A stretch of 64,000 bases of DNA from Enoplolaimus lenunculus (GCA_030248215.1 JASANG010001196.1:1-64000); one strand, 5' to 3'; counted from the first letter of the stretch, positions 31,232 through 43,955 are shown. Numbers and translations are program-made. Notes: a model not told the origin generated them from the sequence alone.

Positions 31232-31394
31232 AATGTTACTTTTAGGGGCATAACACTAATTTAAGCGTATTCCTAAGCTTAAGCCTAAGCGCTGCTAAAG
31301 CGTGTTCATGAGCCTAAGCAAAGAATGTAACCTAGAATCTAAACCTACTCTTTTACAGACCCACCAGAAACCTGGACGTCCCTAAAAGTAACAT
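31232..31394. mobile_element. MITE with AATGTTACTTTTAGGG ends
   Basis: Left end AATGTTACTTTTAGGG, right end CCCTAAAAGTAACAT. GAGCCA sits on both sides if the outer A is left out. The interior carries CCTAAGC hexamers. Other copies at 45671-45860 and 48290-48464. Confidence 0.8.
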
Positions 31395-31675
31395 GAGCCA
31401 AAGTATGTAACAATACTGTATGTACAACAAACAATAAACTACAAAAAAATTATGGCCAATTTAAAGCTGTACACGACTACCAGTTTTGTTAAGTTTACAT
31501 TTAAATTACACACACGATTCTAATGCCAATTCGGCTAAAGTGGAAGGAGCTTTAGGCCAGCAGTAAATTTCGACCAACACATAAGCGCCGATGTGTCAAA
31601 GGTAGGATACTACTGAGATTCGAGTACCTGTAAGACACCGCATATTTTCAGTATCCGTTTCCGGTTTTGGTGCGC

Positions 31676-31681
31676 TTTATT
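31676..31681 (-). terminator. Candidate polyadenylation signal of the DRAM-like gene
   Basis: AATAAA on the minus strand, about 250 bases after the stop codon at 31927. Position is reasonable; use is not shown. Confidence 0.4.
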
Positions 31682-31926
31682 TTCTCCTAAATTTTCGGCG
31701 TTAATGATTTTGTGTTTCTAAACTAATGAAATTTTTGACGATTTTTTGGTTCCGAACGTTTCAGTCGGCGCTCAAAGCTACCAAAACTAAAAATTACGCA
31801 GAACTTTTTAAGTCGAGTTGCACTAATCAAAAGTATTTCTGATGAAACTGAGACAAAATTCTCTAAAAACAATACAGCACACCTTTGCTTATTCGCAACA
31901 ATAGTTGCATTTCAATCTTTTCCACG

Positions 31927-34900
31927 CTAATTTTCAACGATTTGAATAGGTCGTCTCGATCGTTCGGTAGCAGGAATCAAATGCTGCTTTGCTGAAATTT
32001 TCTTATCATCAGGCTGACGTGGCGAAATTTGGCCACCTTTCCCAGCTCCTGCACCCAAGTGCAGCTCAACACTTTTTAAATTTTGCGTCAACGGAGTCTG
32101 GCTTGTATCCGAACCGCCGCTCGCAAGAGAACTCGGTGAGTTCGGAAGTATCTCAGGCACCATAGAAACACGATCTGCACTCGAAAACTGGCTTTGGTTC
32201 CCTTCAAAACTTCTTGTTCTTTTCGTTGATTCATAGCGGAAAACCATGTCGTCACATCCGTCTTTTACTTGATCATAACGCTCGCGATCTGAGCAGTCGA
32301 CAAACTCAGCGTTTGCCGGTAGCTTTCCCGAAGAAGCTAGACCTGCGGAAAAACCGTCAGGACTGAGTCGCTGCGGTGATCGAGCAGGAGCAGCTTGTTC
32401 TCCCGTCGGACGCATGCTCCTCCGCCGAGGCCGCGGACGAGGGCTAGGCGTCAAGCGTGTTGTGCCAGCCTTTGACGTTGGTGTTCGAGGGAGTGGTGTC
32501 AGTCTAGGACTAGGCGTGCGTGGCGGGCCTGGACTCCGAGTGGCACTTCGACGCCGTTCGGCACTTTGACCATCAGTAGAGCCAGACGGAACGCGTAAAC
32601 TGAGCCGAGGCTGAGCCCCACGATCGTATCCATGTAGAGCTTGTTGGGTACCACTCGATGAACCAGTCCGTAACCGAGGCGACTGTGGCGACGGCGTGAG
32701 ATCAGACCGTACTAGAGACATATTTCGAGGTGAGACGCTTCTCGAAGCGATTACTTCGTCGCTTATCAGTTCACGTTCGGCAGGCATTATTCTCGGTGCC
32801 GGCATAGGTTTGCCTTCGCAACGTTCCCAAGATCGATCATCCTGTTGGTTGCTGGGCAACTGCTGATTGCTAGGCGACAGCGGTTGTTTAGCAACTTGTA
32901 ACTGTTGTGAATAATCGTCGAATGCAGGCAACTTAATCGCACCAGGTGTCGTATTGTCCGGGCGAGTTTGGTGGGCCACACATTTGGCATGTTCATCACG
33001 ATCATAGCCCGGAAAACGGGGTTCCGGTGGTACCATGTAATAACCGTTTCGTTCAGGGTCAACCATCACAGCGCCCACATTCAGACCACCCATCTCATCC
33101 ACGTCTACTCTATGCTGTTTCGAGTTTCGATACGATCCACTCCTAGTTTGTTTTCCGCATGTTCGATTGTGCTGAACTTCAGCCGTGCCGTGGACCAAGT
33201 CTCCAAGCTCATTTACCACGCCTTCCACCCTCTGTCCACCATACTTACCCGGCGGTCTTAACCCCCGAAGTCGCCGCCCTGATTTCAACTGCGGCGAAAT
33301 TGGTGGACCAACAAACTGTTTTTCGATGGTTTGATCTCCAACTGGAGACGTTGTGCCATGAGACGAATAGGACAAATTATGTCTATGACTATTGTGAAGT
33401 GCTCCTCCATAGCAGACGGCTCCCTCCCCATTAAACTCCTCTGTTTCCCCCGGCGAGCTAGGAGACACTGCCGGCGCAGTCGTAGTAGTTGTCAAATCTG
33501 ACCTTGACCCGGTATAATTACGCGTATAATCTTCAATTGTTGGCAACAGACGTTCGCGAGGGTAATCAGCATCCAAGATTGTGAGCACAAGACGTGGCGG
33601 ATGAAGCGTGGTTCGGTACAGTTCGACTGCATACGTGAGAAAATAACAAATGAACGCAAACGCCATTATCCATTCGCTAAACGTTGAGCAAAGATAAGTT
33701 GAGTAGCCCTGAAAAAATAACACAAAAACAGTTGAAAAGTACAACCTAATAGCGGAGAACTGAAATTTGTAAAAAATAGAACAATTAAACGGCGAGATTT
33801 AACGGTTGATACAGAGACAGGGTACAAGCTGAATGTTACACGCTAAGCTCGTCTATTTTCCTTAACATGTATCTGTAATTAAACATTCAAAAGGATTTGT
33901 CCAACATCAATTAAAAATGGGCATAGCAGGTTCAATTATACAGATATGTCACATTAAAACACTAATAAAACCGTTACACAGATAATTTTAACAACAAATA
34001 CGCGCTCAGTAGAATGAAACAGACTTTAAACGTTGGACCACAGTTCACTAATGCAAGCATTTAACGACTAACACCAAACACGAGTCGACAGACAGAATAT
34101 TAAAGTTGCTAAATAGCAATCAAAGCATACGCAGAATGGACCACTTACTGGTTCGTATGGATACACTTTCTTAGGATGTGCGTCAGTATAATTGAAATCG
34201 AGATGATGCTCAATATACTCGCATGTGTGCACTTAAAATAGCAATTTCATTCAAACAAACAAATACTCATATATAATCAAAAATTTGAAATTACCGTAAA
34301 ACTTAACTTCACGTTAATGTTAATAATGGTAAGAAAACAAGTAGAAAATTACTTGACAAAACTCAAATATTTTGCCGAAACCAAACATTCCATATCATAA
34401 TAATACGAAGAAATCAAATTAGCGTAAACGCTTAAACCAGTTCGAGACGTTAACTAAAATAGCAATATTCCTACGAAAACCAAATTAAATTAATACGTAT
34501 GTTTGCCCCTAAAAACAACATCATAGAATCGCCAAACGAAATATCCCCTACAAGGATCAATTGCTTCTTTGATCCATAAATTAACAAAAACTTTTGAAAT
34601 TTTAACAATATCAAACATAATTAAACTTTTCATATTAACGAAGCCTGTTAATTATTAGCCTTATTTGAGAAATTCCGGCTGCTTTGCTACAGTGTATGTG
34701 TAGTTTTCTTGAATAAAGTAAGCTAAATTCAAAACTAAACAATTTCAAATCATCACCCAATACTTACTTGATACGAAAAACCCTGTTGAAATAGTACACA
34801 GCACAAGGCGAAACACAGCGATCCAGCGTGGACACATAATTGGCTTCATCACAAAACTAAACACAGTATGAGCCCACGCATAGACCAGACCGACACCAAA

Positions 34901-37227
34901 CGCCATAGTTGCGCCAAGTAAGTGAACAACGATGACTCGATTTTCCTGAAAACCAATTTCAACTCAACGAATAACATCAATTTAAAAAATGGCCGTTGGC
35001 ATTAACATTACAACGAAATGATTAAATCCACTAAGAGTGGATGAGTGGTCTTTTACATACGAGCATACAACTTAGGGAATCTTCTTTAGCTTAAAATGTA
35101 CCAGCACGCGTTACATTTTGACTTTCGGCCTTACTACAACTAATTATTCTGAAGAATGGGTAATAATGCCGGTGTTTGCATGCAATATTTACATTACAAG
35201 AATATAAAATACGAAACTCCTAAGCAATTTACAGCATGTAAATGTACGTAGTATGTTCCCCACATATGGGGTAAGTCATAAACAAATCGCAAAGTGCGCA
35301 TAGGTAGAAAAACGTTTCGGTCACAAACAATGTGAAGATAGCATATGGCAGGGTTCCACCAGAATTCTTGTTCCGGCTAGAATTTCTACCAAAACAAAAT
35401 TCATGTTCCTGTAAAATTTAGTTCCATTTACAACTCTGGCCTATAGGATATTTAATTCCTATACCGAAAGTCATACCTGAAAATTAGCGACCAGACTAAC
35501 ACCAAACGCGGCTAAATATCCAATCCAAACAAAAATACTGCTCGCAAGTATCAAATGCCGATATGTATATGGCGCATACTGGTGCAGTTCAACAATTTGC
35601 CGATGACGCAAGTAAATACATAGACTCACTGAAACACCAGAAACAAAATAATCCATAAATGATTAAAAGCTACTATTCAATCAAGGCAAAAACTCCAGCT
35701 GGAACAGGAATTACGTCCCGACGAATTTTGGCTGGCATTCCAGTTCAGAGTGTGACCGAATATCTGGATCCAGTTTAATATCCGGCAAAACGCGATATCC
35801 GTATCCGGCCCAAACAAACCGGATAATTTCATAAAATTACTTAAAACATCTTGCTTCGATTGCATATTTGGTGCGATGGCTAGGCATATTGGCGATATGA
35901 CTAATTGGTAGGGTGCCTACGACATATATAATACAAAAATTACCATATGTGGCGTTACATCCCTACTGCTCTAATCTACAGTACAGTATGACCGCAACAA
36001 TGGAACTGGTCCCCAAATTCAATGTTTAGCAATCCAAACCTACACCGGCTGAAACCCAAACCTCACCCCGCTCAGATTTTCATATCAGTCTAGAGTGATA
36101 AATTACAGCACAATCTATATAATTCTAGCAAAACTAACACTTACTCAGTATAGCAGCGATATTTAACAACTGCCCAAATATACAACTTTCTGGCGCTCTT
36201 GCAGCAGTATCACTGAAAATAATGATATTATTGGCAAAAGCACACAATGATGATTTCAATTTTATGAAGTTTAAGTTAAAATACCGGAGCCATATGCCGA
36301 TTATTGCCTGAACCAAATAGGTTTTCCGTCGCACTACAAATATAATCATGTTCTATATCAAAGAATATTTCATGCGTTAAATTGTTCACACACGGAACGA
36401 GAAGCCAGCTTTATTTCTTCATCTTCATATATAATATAACCTACGTACCTGATGAATGGAAAAATCGGCAAGACATGATCTTCCAAAACTGCGATTACGT
36501 ATCTGAAATAAAAATAATACGTGTATAAAGCACCTGGCAACATAATATGTAATCAGATAACACTTCCGCCTTCTTTACTGACGGGAGCAACGATACTTTT
36601 GCAAATTTAACTCTGAATTACATTCAAAAGCCGTGGGCGAAGTGAAATTAGGTGCCTTAAACAATGTCTAATTTGCTAATTTAGCAAACAGTTGAAAAGT
36701 GTTGTCAAAAACTTTTTTGGTAGGTGTATTTTTTTAAAAAACTACCGACAATTTGTGATCAAAATTGTACCAAAACTTCAAGTCAAACGCACCAAAAGAT
36801 ACAATTTCGTTAAACTATTAAAAATTGACTTCCAAAATTGTCGAAACCTCCTTCAGGAATCATACCGGAGTCGAAGGCCGACTTTATGCAGCAGCCTGAG
36901 ATAGACCTCCGGCTGTACCCCGGTCAGTTATATGCTCCGAACAAGAGAATATCAAACCTCTCCGAAAAAATAGATGTAACTGTGGCAACTAGTCAGTCTC
37001 AACTGTTTTAAAACTATATACGCATCCACAATCGGAGCTATATCAACTCTCCTAGTGATAACCCTATTGCTAACGGATTTGTGCTTCATAAATTACACAA
37101 TACTGACACTAATTTCAAACCGGCTTCACCAAGTTAACGCAGAAACCTAAACTTACGAAAGCATCAAAGTCCCTGGGAGCATAACAAAAACCGCAATCGG
37201 GATTAAGTAGACGCGTACAAGCACCAT
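31927..37227 (-). CDS. DRAM/TMEM150/Sfk1-family membrane protein with long C-terminal tail
   Basis: Seven coding exons on the minus strand: 37227-37157, 36502-36449, 36212-36145, 35628-35477, 34945-34768, 34231-34149, 33708-31927. All GT-AG and in phase, giving 795 residues. The first 250 residues follow the DRAM family: Leu/Ile-rich TM1 near the N-terminus, SYVIAVLEDHVLPIFPFIS, DTAARAPESCIFGQLLNIAA, a TM segment ending VANFQ, ENRVIVVHLLGATMAFGVG, and the last TM in EWIMAFAFICYFLTYAVELY, about six membrane spans in all. Family members act in lysosomal/autophagy control or lipid handling at the plasma membrane; which applies here is unknown. Usual length is 230-350. Residues from about 256 on are a disordered Pro/Ser/Arg-rich tail (RTPSPRLTPLPRTPTS) in one 1.78-kb exon. 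Start ATG 37227 is chosen because it gives the family N-terminus and joins in phase. Confidence 0.9.
35346..35445. repeat. CAGGGTTCCACC repeat fragment
   Basis: Matches the left part of 22052-22152. In an intron of the DRAM-like gene. Confidence 0.45.
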
Positions 37228-37345
37228 CTCTCTCGGCAAGTGATAACAATGAAAGATGCAGCGATATTGGCATACGACGATTGAGCAATATTAGCGACGC
37301 TGAGCAGTCAGTATTTACATCTTGGCACCTAAATTAGCATTACAA

Positions 37346-37375
37346 TTACTATTATTATTATTATTATTATTACAG
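37346..37375. repeat. (ATT)n microsatellite
   Basis: Short ATT triplet repeat upstream of the DRAM-like start codon. Confidence 0.85.
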
Positions 37376-37698
37376 ATCAAAGAAAAAACACGTCTACGCT
37401 ATATATTGCCTATAATAATATATATTGCCTACAATAATAAGACATAATGGTATATAAACACATACTTATCACTCAGGATACGTCATAATATCTTTCGAAT
37501 ATTTACAGCTGAAAAGTAAGTATACGTATACCTGTATAACAAACACTCTTTATTAACTGCTATTTGCGTCAACATTGATTTTGGACGGGAAAGTAGAATC
37601 AAAAATACCACGAAAATCAGCTCATCAAACCGCTATTAGAAACAAAATTATAACAAACGAAACTTATAAGGATTTTAGCATTAAATTTCTATACCTGA

Positions 37699-37918
37699 TG
37701 CCCATATTCTCAAATGCGTATAGCACCTATTATCAGTTAGCGATAACTTTTCAAACTGACGAACATCTACAATTACAAGTCTCAAAATTGGTACACAAGG
37801 TGCGCAAGTCAAACGCGAACAATGTGCTGAATTTCGACCCAACCCATAAACATTTTCCAATGTTACAGGACCAATCACCAATTGGCGATAGGTGCTACAC
37901 ACCTTAAGAATCCGGGTC
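37699..37918. mobile_element. TCTCAAATG-family MITE, whole copy
   Basis: Ends GCCCATATTCTCAAATGCG and GCTACACACCTTAAGAATCC. Interior includes ATGTGCTGAATTTCG, common to the family. Confidence 0.8.
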
Positions 37919-38040
37919 TGAATTTCAAAATTTTGAGTTTTATACAGTTACAACAACAGTTGATATTTGCCCTTTTTTACATAATAAAGACAAAAACGAA
38001 ATACCCTGGATAACAGGTATATAATCTCGAGGGTTCTCTA

Positions 38041-38421
38041 CAGGGTGCAACCGGAATTCCGGTTCCGGTTCCGGCATTTTTTCACCTTCCGGTTCCGGTT
38101 CCGGTAAATTTTTACCGGATTTAAAAACTCCGGTGTTATAATTTGGCCGTTTTCTTAAGTTTGCTAATTTTTAAGAATCTCTTTTGAAAGTCAGTTGTAC
38201 TCGGAATATAAGCCATTGATGGTGGACACTTCAGTCGACGACGAAAATCTAAAATACAACAAATAAAATAAATACCTATGTTCGACTAAGGTTGTTTTAC
38301 AAATAATAGAGCAAAAATACGACTAAAATGAAATTTTGGGTGAAATGCAGTTTTCACTTTCCGGTTCCGGTAAAATTTTCAAATTCCGGTTCCGGTTCAT
38401 TGTAATTCCGGTTGCACCCTG
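38041..38421 (+). mobile_element. hAT-like CAGGGTGC MITE, exact 8-bp TSD
   Basis: Ends CAGGGTGCAACCGGAATTCC and GGAATT-type inverse CCGGTTGCACCCTG. GTTCTCTA flanks both sides exactly (38033-38040, 38422-38429). 381 bp. Confidence 0.93.
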
Positions 38422-39189
38422 GTTCTCTATACAAGCAGCACAAGTAATTATGCAATGGATGCGAGTAAAGATGTTGCTGTTACAAAAATATAACTATAAC
38501 GTCCTTTAGCTTGTTTTTCAACACACAAGTTCGATCCAACTTTCGATGCAAAGTCATTCTCTTTCACCATAACGAATAAAACAATAACACTTGAAGCACT
38601 GAGTAAATAGATAATATTTTCATAATTCAATTGTATAAACCAAACATGAAATGTAAACAAACAAAAACAACACCGCAATAGTAAAATCTTTTACCCAACC
38701 GCATAAACAACATAGTTAAGTTATAATATCAAAAACATGTCACCTGTTTATTATTTCAATTTTTTTGATACAAGAGCAATGATTTTAAAACTGACAGACA
38801 ACACACTTCTCAGGGATGTCGATAAGATTTTGGGTAGGGCACGTGGTTACGGTTTGTTATGACATTTTTGACCGGGTTGTTGTGTTACGTATCGTTCAAT
38901 CAGTTCCTAAACACCAATAACAAAAATCAAACAAGATGGACCTTACTACCCGCTCGCTACGCCCATTTCGTAATATAATATGTAAACATTTTCGTTACGT
39001 AAGTAAAAAAATTAAGTGTCGTAACTCAATACTGTGTCAGAACTTTAACATACAGTACAACTCAATGGCGTAACGAGCAAGGGACAAGTCAGGGGCGCCG
39101 CCCACTCTGCCTTACTGAATATTATGGCCAGTTCTATTTTAAAAATCAATATTTAGTCGATTTTCAAAGCTGATCCTCCGCCAATTCTA

Positions 39190-39400
39190 ATTTTTGGATA
39201 TGTTTCTGTCATAATCATACATAGATATATACGGAATGCATATATACATTCAAATAAGAAAACATACACTTATGTATATATCTATATACTTTATATATTC
39301 CAATAAGTATACCTATAACAATGTAGATATAAAAGTATATACTCCAAAAATTCTTGAACTTAACACACATATATAAATGTATCTTTAAACTTGTCAGTTG
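39190..39400. other. TATA-rich sequence between repeats
   Basis: Many TATATA/ATATAC steps. No gene. Could form weak secondary structure. Confidence 0.4.
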
Positions 39401-39473
39401 CGTTTTTAAAATTTAATCCAAAATACTTTTCACATTTTTGATCCCGTATCAAAACATCAAAATAAGTGCGTAC

Positions 39474-39785
39474 CAGGGTGCAACCGGAATTCCGCTTCCG
39501 GCAATTTTCGAAATTCTGGTTCTTGTAAATTTTTACGGGAATTGTATTAATTTTACTCGGTAGAAATTAAGATATTTAACTAAAAAATGACGATCAAAAT
39601 TAAATAGAATTCATTGGTTCATTTGTATAGTATATAAAACTCGTACAGTCATCGAAAATAAATTATCGACGGTAGATTGCGCTTTTGTGGATAATGAAAA
39701 TCTAAAATATAGCAGGTAAAGTGAATACGTACCTATCTCCAACTGAGGGTTATTTAACCAATAATATTGCACAAATGATAATACG
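39474..39785 (+). mobile_element. CAGGGTGC MITE, right end cut by another MITE
   Basis: Begins CAGGGTGCAACCGGAATTCC. Core homology (AATACGTACCTATCTCC, GGTTATTTAACC) runs to about 39780, where the next element starts. No right end. Confidence 0.7.
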
Positions 39786-40100
39786 TAGTCGATAGATGCA
39801 TGTGCAGATTAATCGGCATCAGCATCGGTAATAATCGACACTTTTCGTAAGTATCTGCATTGGCACTGTAAAAAACTGCCGATTCTTTGCCGATACTTTT
39901 TGCACATCAAAGTCAGTTAGATTGCTATCAATTTCATTTCTGGGCGCATATCAGTGTGTCAGGTCAGGAAAACTGTTATCTCTTTTGCGCTTGTGTTTGA
40001 AAAAATTAACTGAAACGAACCGTTGGGTTTAAATCTTCATATACTGATGTAATGTAGCATCCTATCTGTAAATTAAGTATGGTGTACTAATTGTTAAAAC
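39786..40100 (-). mobile_element. TAGGGATGTGCCGAT hAT-like MITE, copy 3
   Basis: Reverse orientation relative to 3648-4022. Shares GATTAATCGGCATC, GCCGATACTTTTTGCACATC and TTTCTGGGCGCA. The terminal bases are diverged. Confidence 0.75.
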
Positions 40101-40840
40101 TTTAGCATTTCATTATAATATATAGCGACTTCAGCGTACAACATCAAACGCTAGCAATTTTTCGTTTGATTTCACCGTTCACAGTTATATAATGCTTGAT
40201 GCTTATAAAACCATACACATATAGACGTTAACGAAAAATGATCCAACGGGGAAAGAATTAAATAGGAAAAAACTCGTAACCGCGTCACAACGGTTCTTCC
40301 TATAAAGCGATAACAAAAGCAAAATTTCCAGTTTATTTGTTTCACGAAAAAATAAGCATTTGCTTCTTGCACAGGACGGAGTGAATTCCACCATTGAAGT
40401 GTATCAGTAACGAAAACATAAAAATGGTGCGAATTCCAAAATTAATACTAATAACAGTATTTAACCCAGCGCTTACTATCCGTTAAATACCAAATTCAAC
40501 TCGTACCCACCCCCTGGATTCAAGAGCAGAAATACAAAATATATCAATGAGAATAATAATTTATTATAACTTGCAGTTGCTGAAACTGGCGTAGTTCTTA
40601 ATAATGCGGCAAAATTTATTGCATATACATTCATTAACATTTCACTATAGCATTTTGATTTTTGTTGCGCAGCAAAAAGTGTGCCACAAATGGTTCCGTC
40701 ACTCATATTTCAGGTGATGGAAGACGATGTATCTATACACTACTTAGTGACTGAAGAAAACGTGTAGCTTCATAGTTTTGGTTGACTTAACATAAGAACG
40801 CGAGATAATTATAGCTATATATGCATACTCGCATCACATT
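40101..40840. other. Intergenic, only weak ORFs
   Basis: A 76-codon minus-strand ORF (40476-40706, MSDGTICGTLFAAQQKS) has an ATG and a hydrophobic end but no family match I know. I do not call it a gene. Confidence 0.4.
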
Positions 40841-40844
40841 TATG

Positions 40845-41126
40845 TTATAGTGTGAAGCGAATGTCACTCGAGGTATGGTAAATTGCGTGTAAACTTGGGG
40901 ACATCATTTCCAGTATTATCAATGTAACGAATGCCAAAACACCATATATATGTCCAAAACCAGCATCCACAATAGCTTCCTCTTCAATTGCAGCCAAGAT
41001 AGGTTGACCGGTATATTCTTTTCGCTCGATTTCCGTGCTTCTTGCAGGGTAATGCGCCGTTAACAATAATTTTATCATGGTTGCCATAAAATCTTTTATA
41101 GACCAGGTTATCACGATGTCAGCCAT
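40845..41126 (-). CDS. Small unexplained ORF, possible first exon
   Basis: From ATG at about 41126 (context CCAAAATGGCT, a good Kozak match) the minus strand is open for about 93 codons: MADIVITWSIKDFMATMIKL, then ARSTEIERKEYTGQPILAA, an acidic IEEEAIVDAG, a hydrophobic YGVLAFVTLIILEMM and a stop at 40845. It may be a short membrane protein, the first exon of a spliced gene, or chance. No family recognised. The acidic/basic middle part looks more coding-like than random AT-rich sequence. Confidence 0.25.
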   Translation of the reverse strand: MADIVITWSIKDFMATMIKLLLTAHYPARSTEIERKEYTGQPILAAIEEEAIVDAGFGHIYGVLAFVTLIILEMMSPSLHAIYHTSSDIRFTL

Positions 41127-41153
41127 TTTGGAAAGGAACACGTGGTCTTTCAA

Positions 41154-42130
41154 GTATCAGCGCCATCATGGAATCTTGCGATAGCATTGTGATATGAGAA
41201 AATTTTATCTTATACGTACATATACGTATACTTTATATTCATAACACACATTTTTTTTCTGGGCATGATTCAACAAACGTACACTATTACATGATTCAAA
41301 TATACTTCAACCATTGCACAAACGTTGATGCTATATCCGATTAGTATCCCATTCCGGAAAAGATATTACTACTCGGATCCGGTTCCAGTATCCAACAAAT
41401 TAATATCCATTCGCACCCAGCAAATAAGGGCTAATATTGTGGTAAAATCGATGCACAACTTCGGGGTTTTTTCGCAGTCAGCTTATGTTTGTAACCAATA
41501 ATGCGAGTATATAAATATTTAACGAATGCTCTGAGCAGATAGGTGCCGAGTTCTGGCGCGCCTGCTAACGCGCTGTCTATAGTACTTCGGCGCTTAGCGC
41601 AACGGACTCGAAACCACAGAAACACACATGACCGATTGTAATTTAAATCAACTCGGAGTACTTACTTACCGATTTACCGGAGTCTGGCTCGACTTCTGAT
41701 AAGTGGCACACAGAAAATCAAAAACTAAGAATTTCCGACCAAAAATACAACATCCAAAAGTCAGTACATTGAAAAAGTCTACCGATTAACACAAGTTTAG
41801 AATCTAGACTGACTATACATAAAAGTGGCTACGTAATGACCCCCACCATCAATCAATTTTGCATAATTTTCCGATTTATTTTTATTTATTTTTTATTCGT
41901 TTGCGTTGCTTTTTCATTTCTTTTTTACTTTTCCCCGATTGTTTCCTCCTTGCCCATACCGTTCTATCCAAATCATAAATCCAACCTCTCGGTGATACCT
42001 GTTTTCGTCCACAAAACTAAAATATTTTTTTGCCCACAACATTGCAATAACTATCGCCCAATACACACGTTCTTTAAATGTCAACGGTTAGCTCAATTCT
42101 GCGAATTTGGTGCATCCTCAGCTGTTAACT
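41154..42130. other. Intergenic, nothing firm
   Basis: Near 41330-41420 are CCGGA/ATATCC blocks like those in 29265-29610. The rest shows only weak ORFs, including one made by T-rich sequence at 41836. Confidence 0.4.
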
Positions 42131-42265
42131 GTAAGCATGTAAGACATGTTTGTCCGTTATGTTCGCATGCAGTATAGTGCAGTGCACTGTATGTATGCTA
42201 GCCGGCAGCATACGGTCGACATATAGTCGACGATAGAAACAGTTAAAGATCTGAAGTCCCAGTTC
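42131..42265 (+). mobile_element. SINE fragment (non-tRNA part)
   Basis: Matches the first part of the SINE at 42384: GCATGTAAGACATG, GCTAGCCGGCAGCATACGG, TCGACGATAGAAACAG. Jumps straight to the SINE tail (CCTACCTAGACTGACATC), so the tRNA-like block is missing. Confidence 0.7.
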
Positions 42266-42383
42266 CTACCTAGACTGACATCGGGCTACACCGTGGACGC
42301 AACTGTAAACTGCCGCGCTATGAACACGGTAACCAGTCGAAAATAGGATGGACGGCCAAGCGACGACTTTGTTGAAAATAAGG

Positions 42384-42640
42384 GCATGTAAGCATGTAAG
42401 ATGTGCTTGTCCGTTATGTGCGCATGCAATACAGTGCAGTGCACTATGCATACTAGCCGGCAGCATACGGTCGACATATAGTCGACGATAGAAACAGCTA
42501 AAGCGCGCTGCGTGCCGCAGCGGTAGAGTGTTCACTTAAGGAACCGTACGCAGAGTTCGATCCCCGCTCCGGCGGCCCGCTTTTCGAGCTGCTTAGTTGA
42601 AAGGTCTGATGTCCCGTTTTCTGTCTAGACCAACATTAAT
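42384..42640 (+). mobile_element. tRNA-derived SINE, nearly whole
   Basis: Order: a head with GCATGTAAGATGTGCTTG and GCCGGCAGCATACGGTCGAC; a tRNA-like block with A-box-like TGCCGCAGCGGTAGAG and B-box-like AGAGTTCGATCCCCG; then a tail with AAGGTCTGATGTCCC and GTCTAGACC. Pol III internal promoter boxes are spaced as in tRNAs. The same composite order recurs at 47123-47365 (reverse) and 63843-64000. Confidence 0.85.
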
Positions 42641-42649
42641 CATAGTCTG

Positions 42650-43955
42650 CGGCCATGGCTTGTGTTTCCTGAATTTTGTTTACATTCCGTTGCCGGTGCC
42701 ACAGGTGTGAAAAAATCACTACTTTTCAATAGCTAAGCAATTTACCTGCATGACAATGGACGAGATGCTATTTTGCTCACTGTGGTGTTGTTTAGACTAT
42801 AGTTGGTAGTATATAAGTAAATCAGAGTGGTGTTCTGCTACTGTTATAAACATTTCGCAATCATGGTGAAAAACATGACAAATTTTTTCTACATGAAAAG
42901 CAACAGCCAAAACAATACCCCCTAGCTTGGCGCATGCAAAAACTTTTTGGTTGAAAGTAAAAAAACCAACACAAGACGTTAAAATAAATTAACCAAAAAT
43001 GTTACTCAATGAATTGAGTTTAAAATATTCCAAGTGTTTTTGTTTTTCAAGCAATTGTTTTATAATTTGTTGCTGTAAAGGGAAGTACTCTGATTAACAA
43101 AAGCATAAAAATATACCATTCTATTAAAATAGTTTTTATTATTAACATGCAACTACTTCAGTAGTGCTGGGAATTCGGTTTACAAGATTGCTACTGACAA
43201 ATGAATACTTGCGTTGGCAACCTAAATTGACTTGGTTTGGTTTGTCTTCAACTCTATCGCATGTCACACTTCGCTCGATCTGCATATACATGAGTCGCTT
43301 TACGTTCCAAAAAAAAGAATCACATTACAATATCCTTACGCTAAATTGTATACACATAGTCCATGTTACTTTTAGTGGTGCTTTCCGACGGTGAGCAGAC
43401 TCGTATGTTTTGAAACAAAATTTTTCACCAAAAAATTTTCTGAAGGGGAATACTGTAATGCAGGGGGACCTTACCATTTTAGTACAAAAAACTTCTGACG
43501 GCCCGCCTTCTCATCAGACCGGAATAGACTAAGCTTTAATTTTAGACTGTGCTTAACCTAAGATTTGTTTTAATAGACTTGTGTTTATTACGCTGAGGAG
43601 GCTTAAACTTTAAGAATATGTTTTGGTAAGTTACATTGCTAAAGAATTACTGTTCCAAATCTGCAGGACCCGCTCTGTCTTTAATATATTGGAACATAAA
43701 TGCCGATTTGGCTAATCATAACCTCTCCTGGTAGTTTCAATCGAATTTCAATTTTTAAGATTTTAAAATATACATTCTCTTTTTGTGATGTTAACTGCCG
43801 CGGAACCGAAAATATAACTATTTTCAAGAAAAAATATGTATTTTTTCATGTATATTACTGTGTAAAAGCGATGCGCTGAGGTGAATTGCGTCATTTTTTG
43901 CGTTTGATGACTGGTTAGCGCAACGTAATTTACTATTAATTTCACGACAAAAACG
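42650..43955. other. Intergenic, nothing firm
   Basis: Near 43350 CATGTTACTTTTAG resembles the end of the 31232 MITE family. No gene seen. Confidence 0.45.

Noticed and set aside
32787-33434. Plus- and minus-strand ORFs of 66-97 codons
   Set aside because: Shadows of the large last exon of the DRAM-like gene.
38448-38678. 76-codon hydrophobic minus-strand ORF (RCCFCLFTFHVWFIQ)
   Set aside because: AT-rich context, no splice or family support. Hydrophobic frames arise easily from such sequence.
41836-42177. 113-codon plus-strand ORF rich in Phe
   Set aside because: Produced by a T-rich stretch and running into the SINE fragment.
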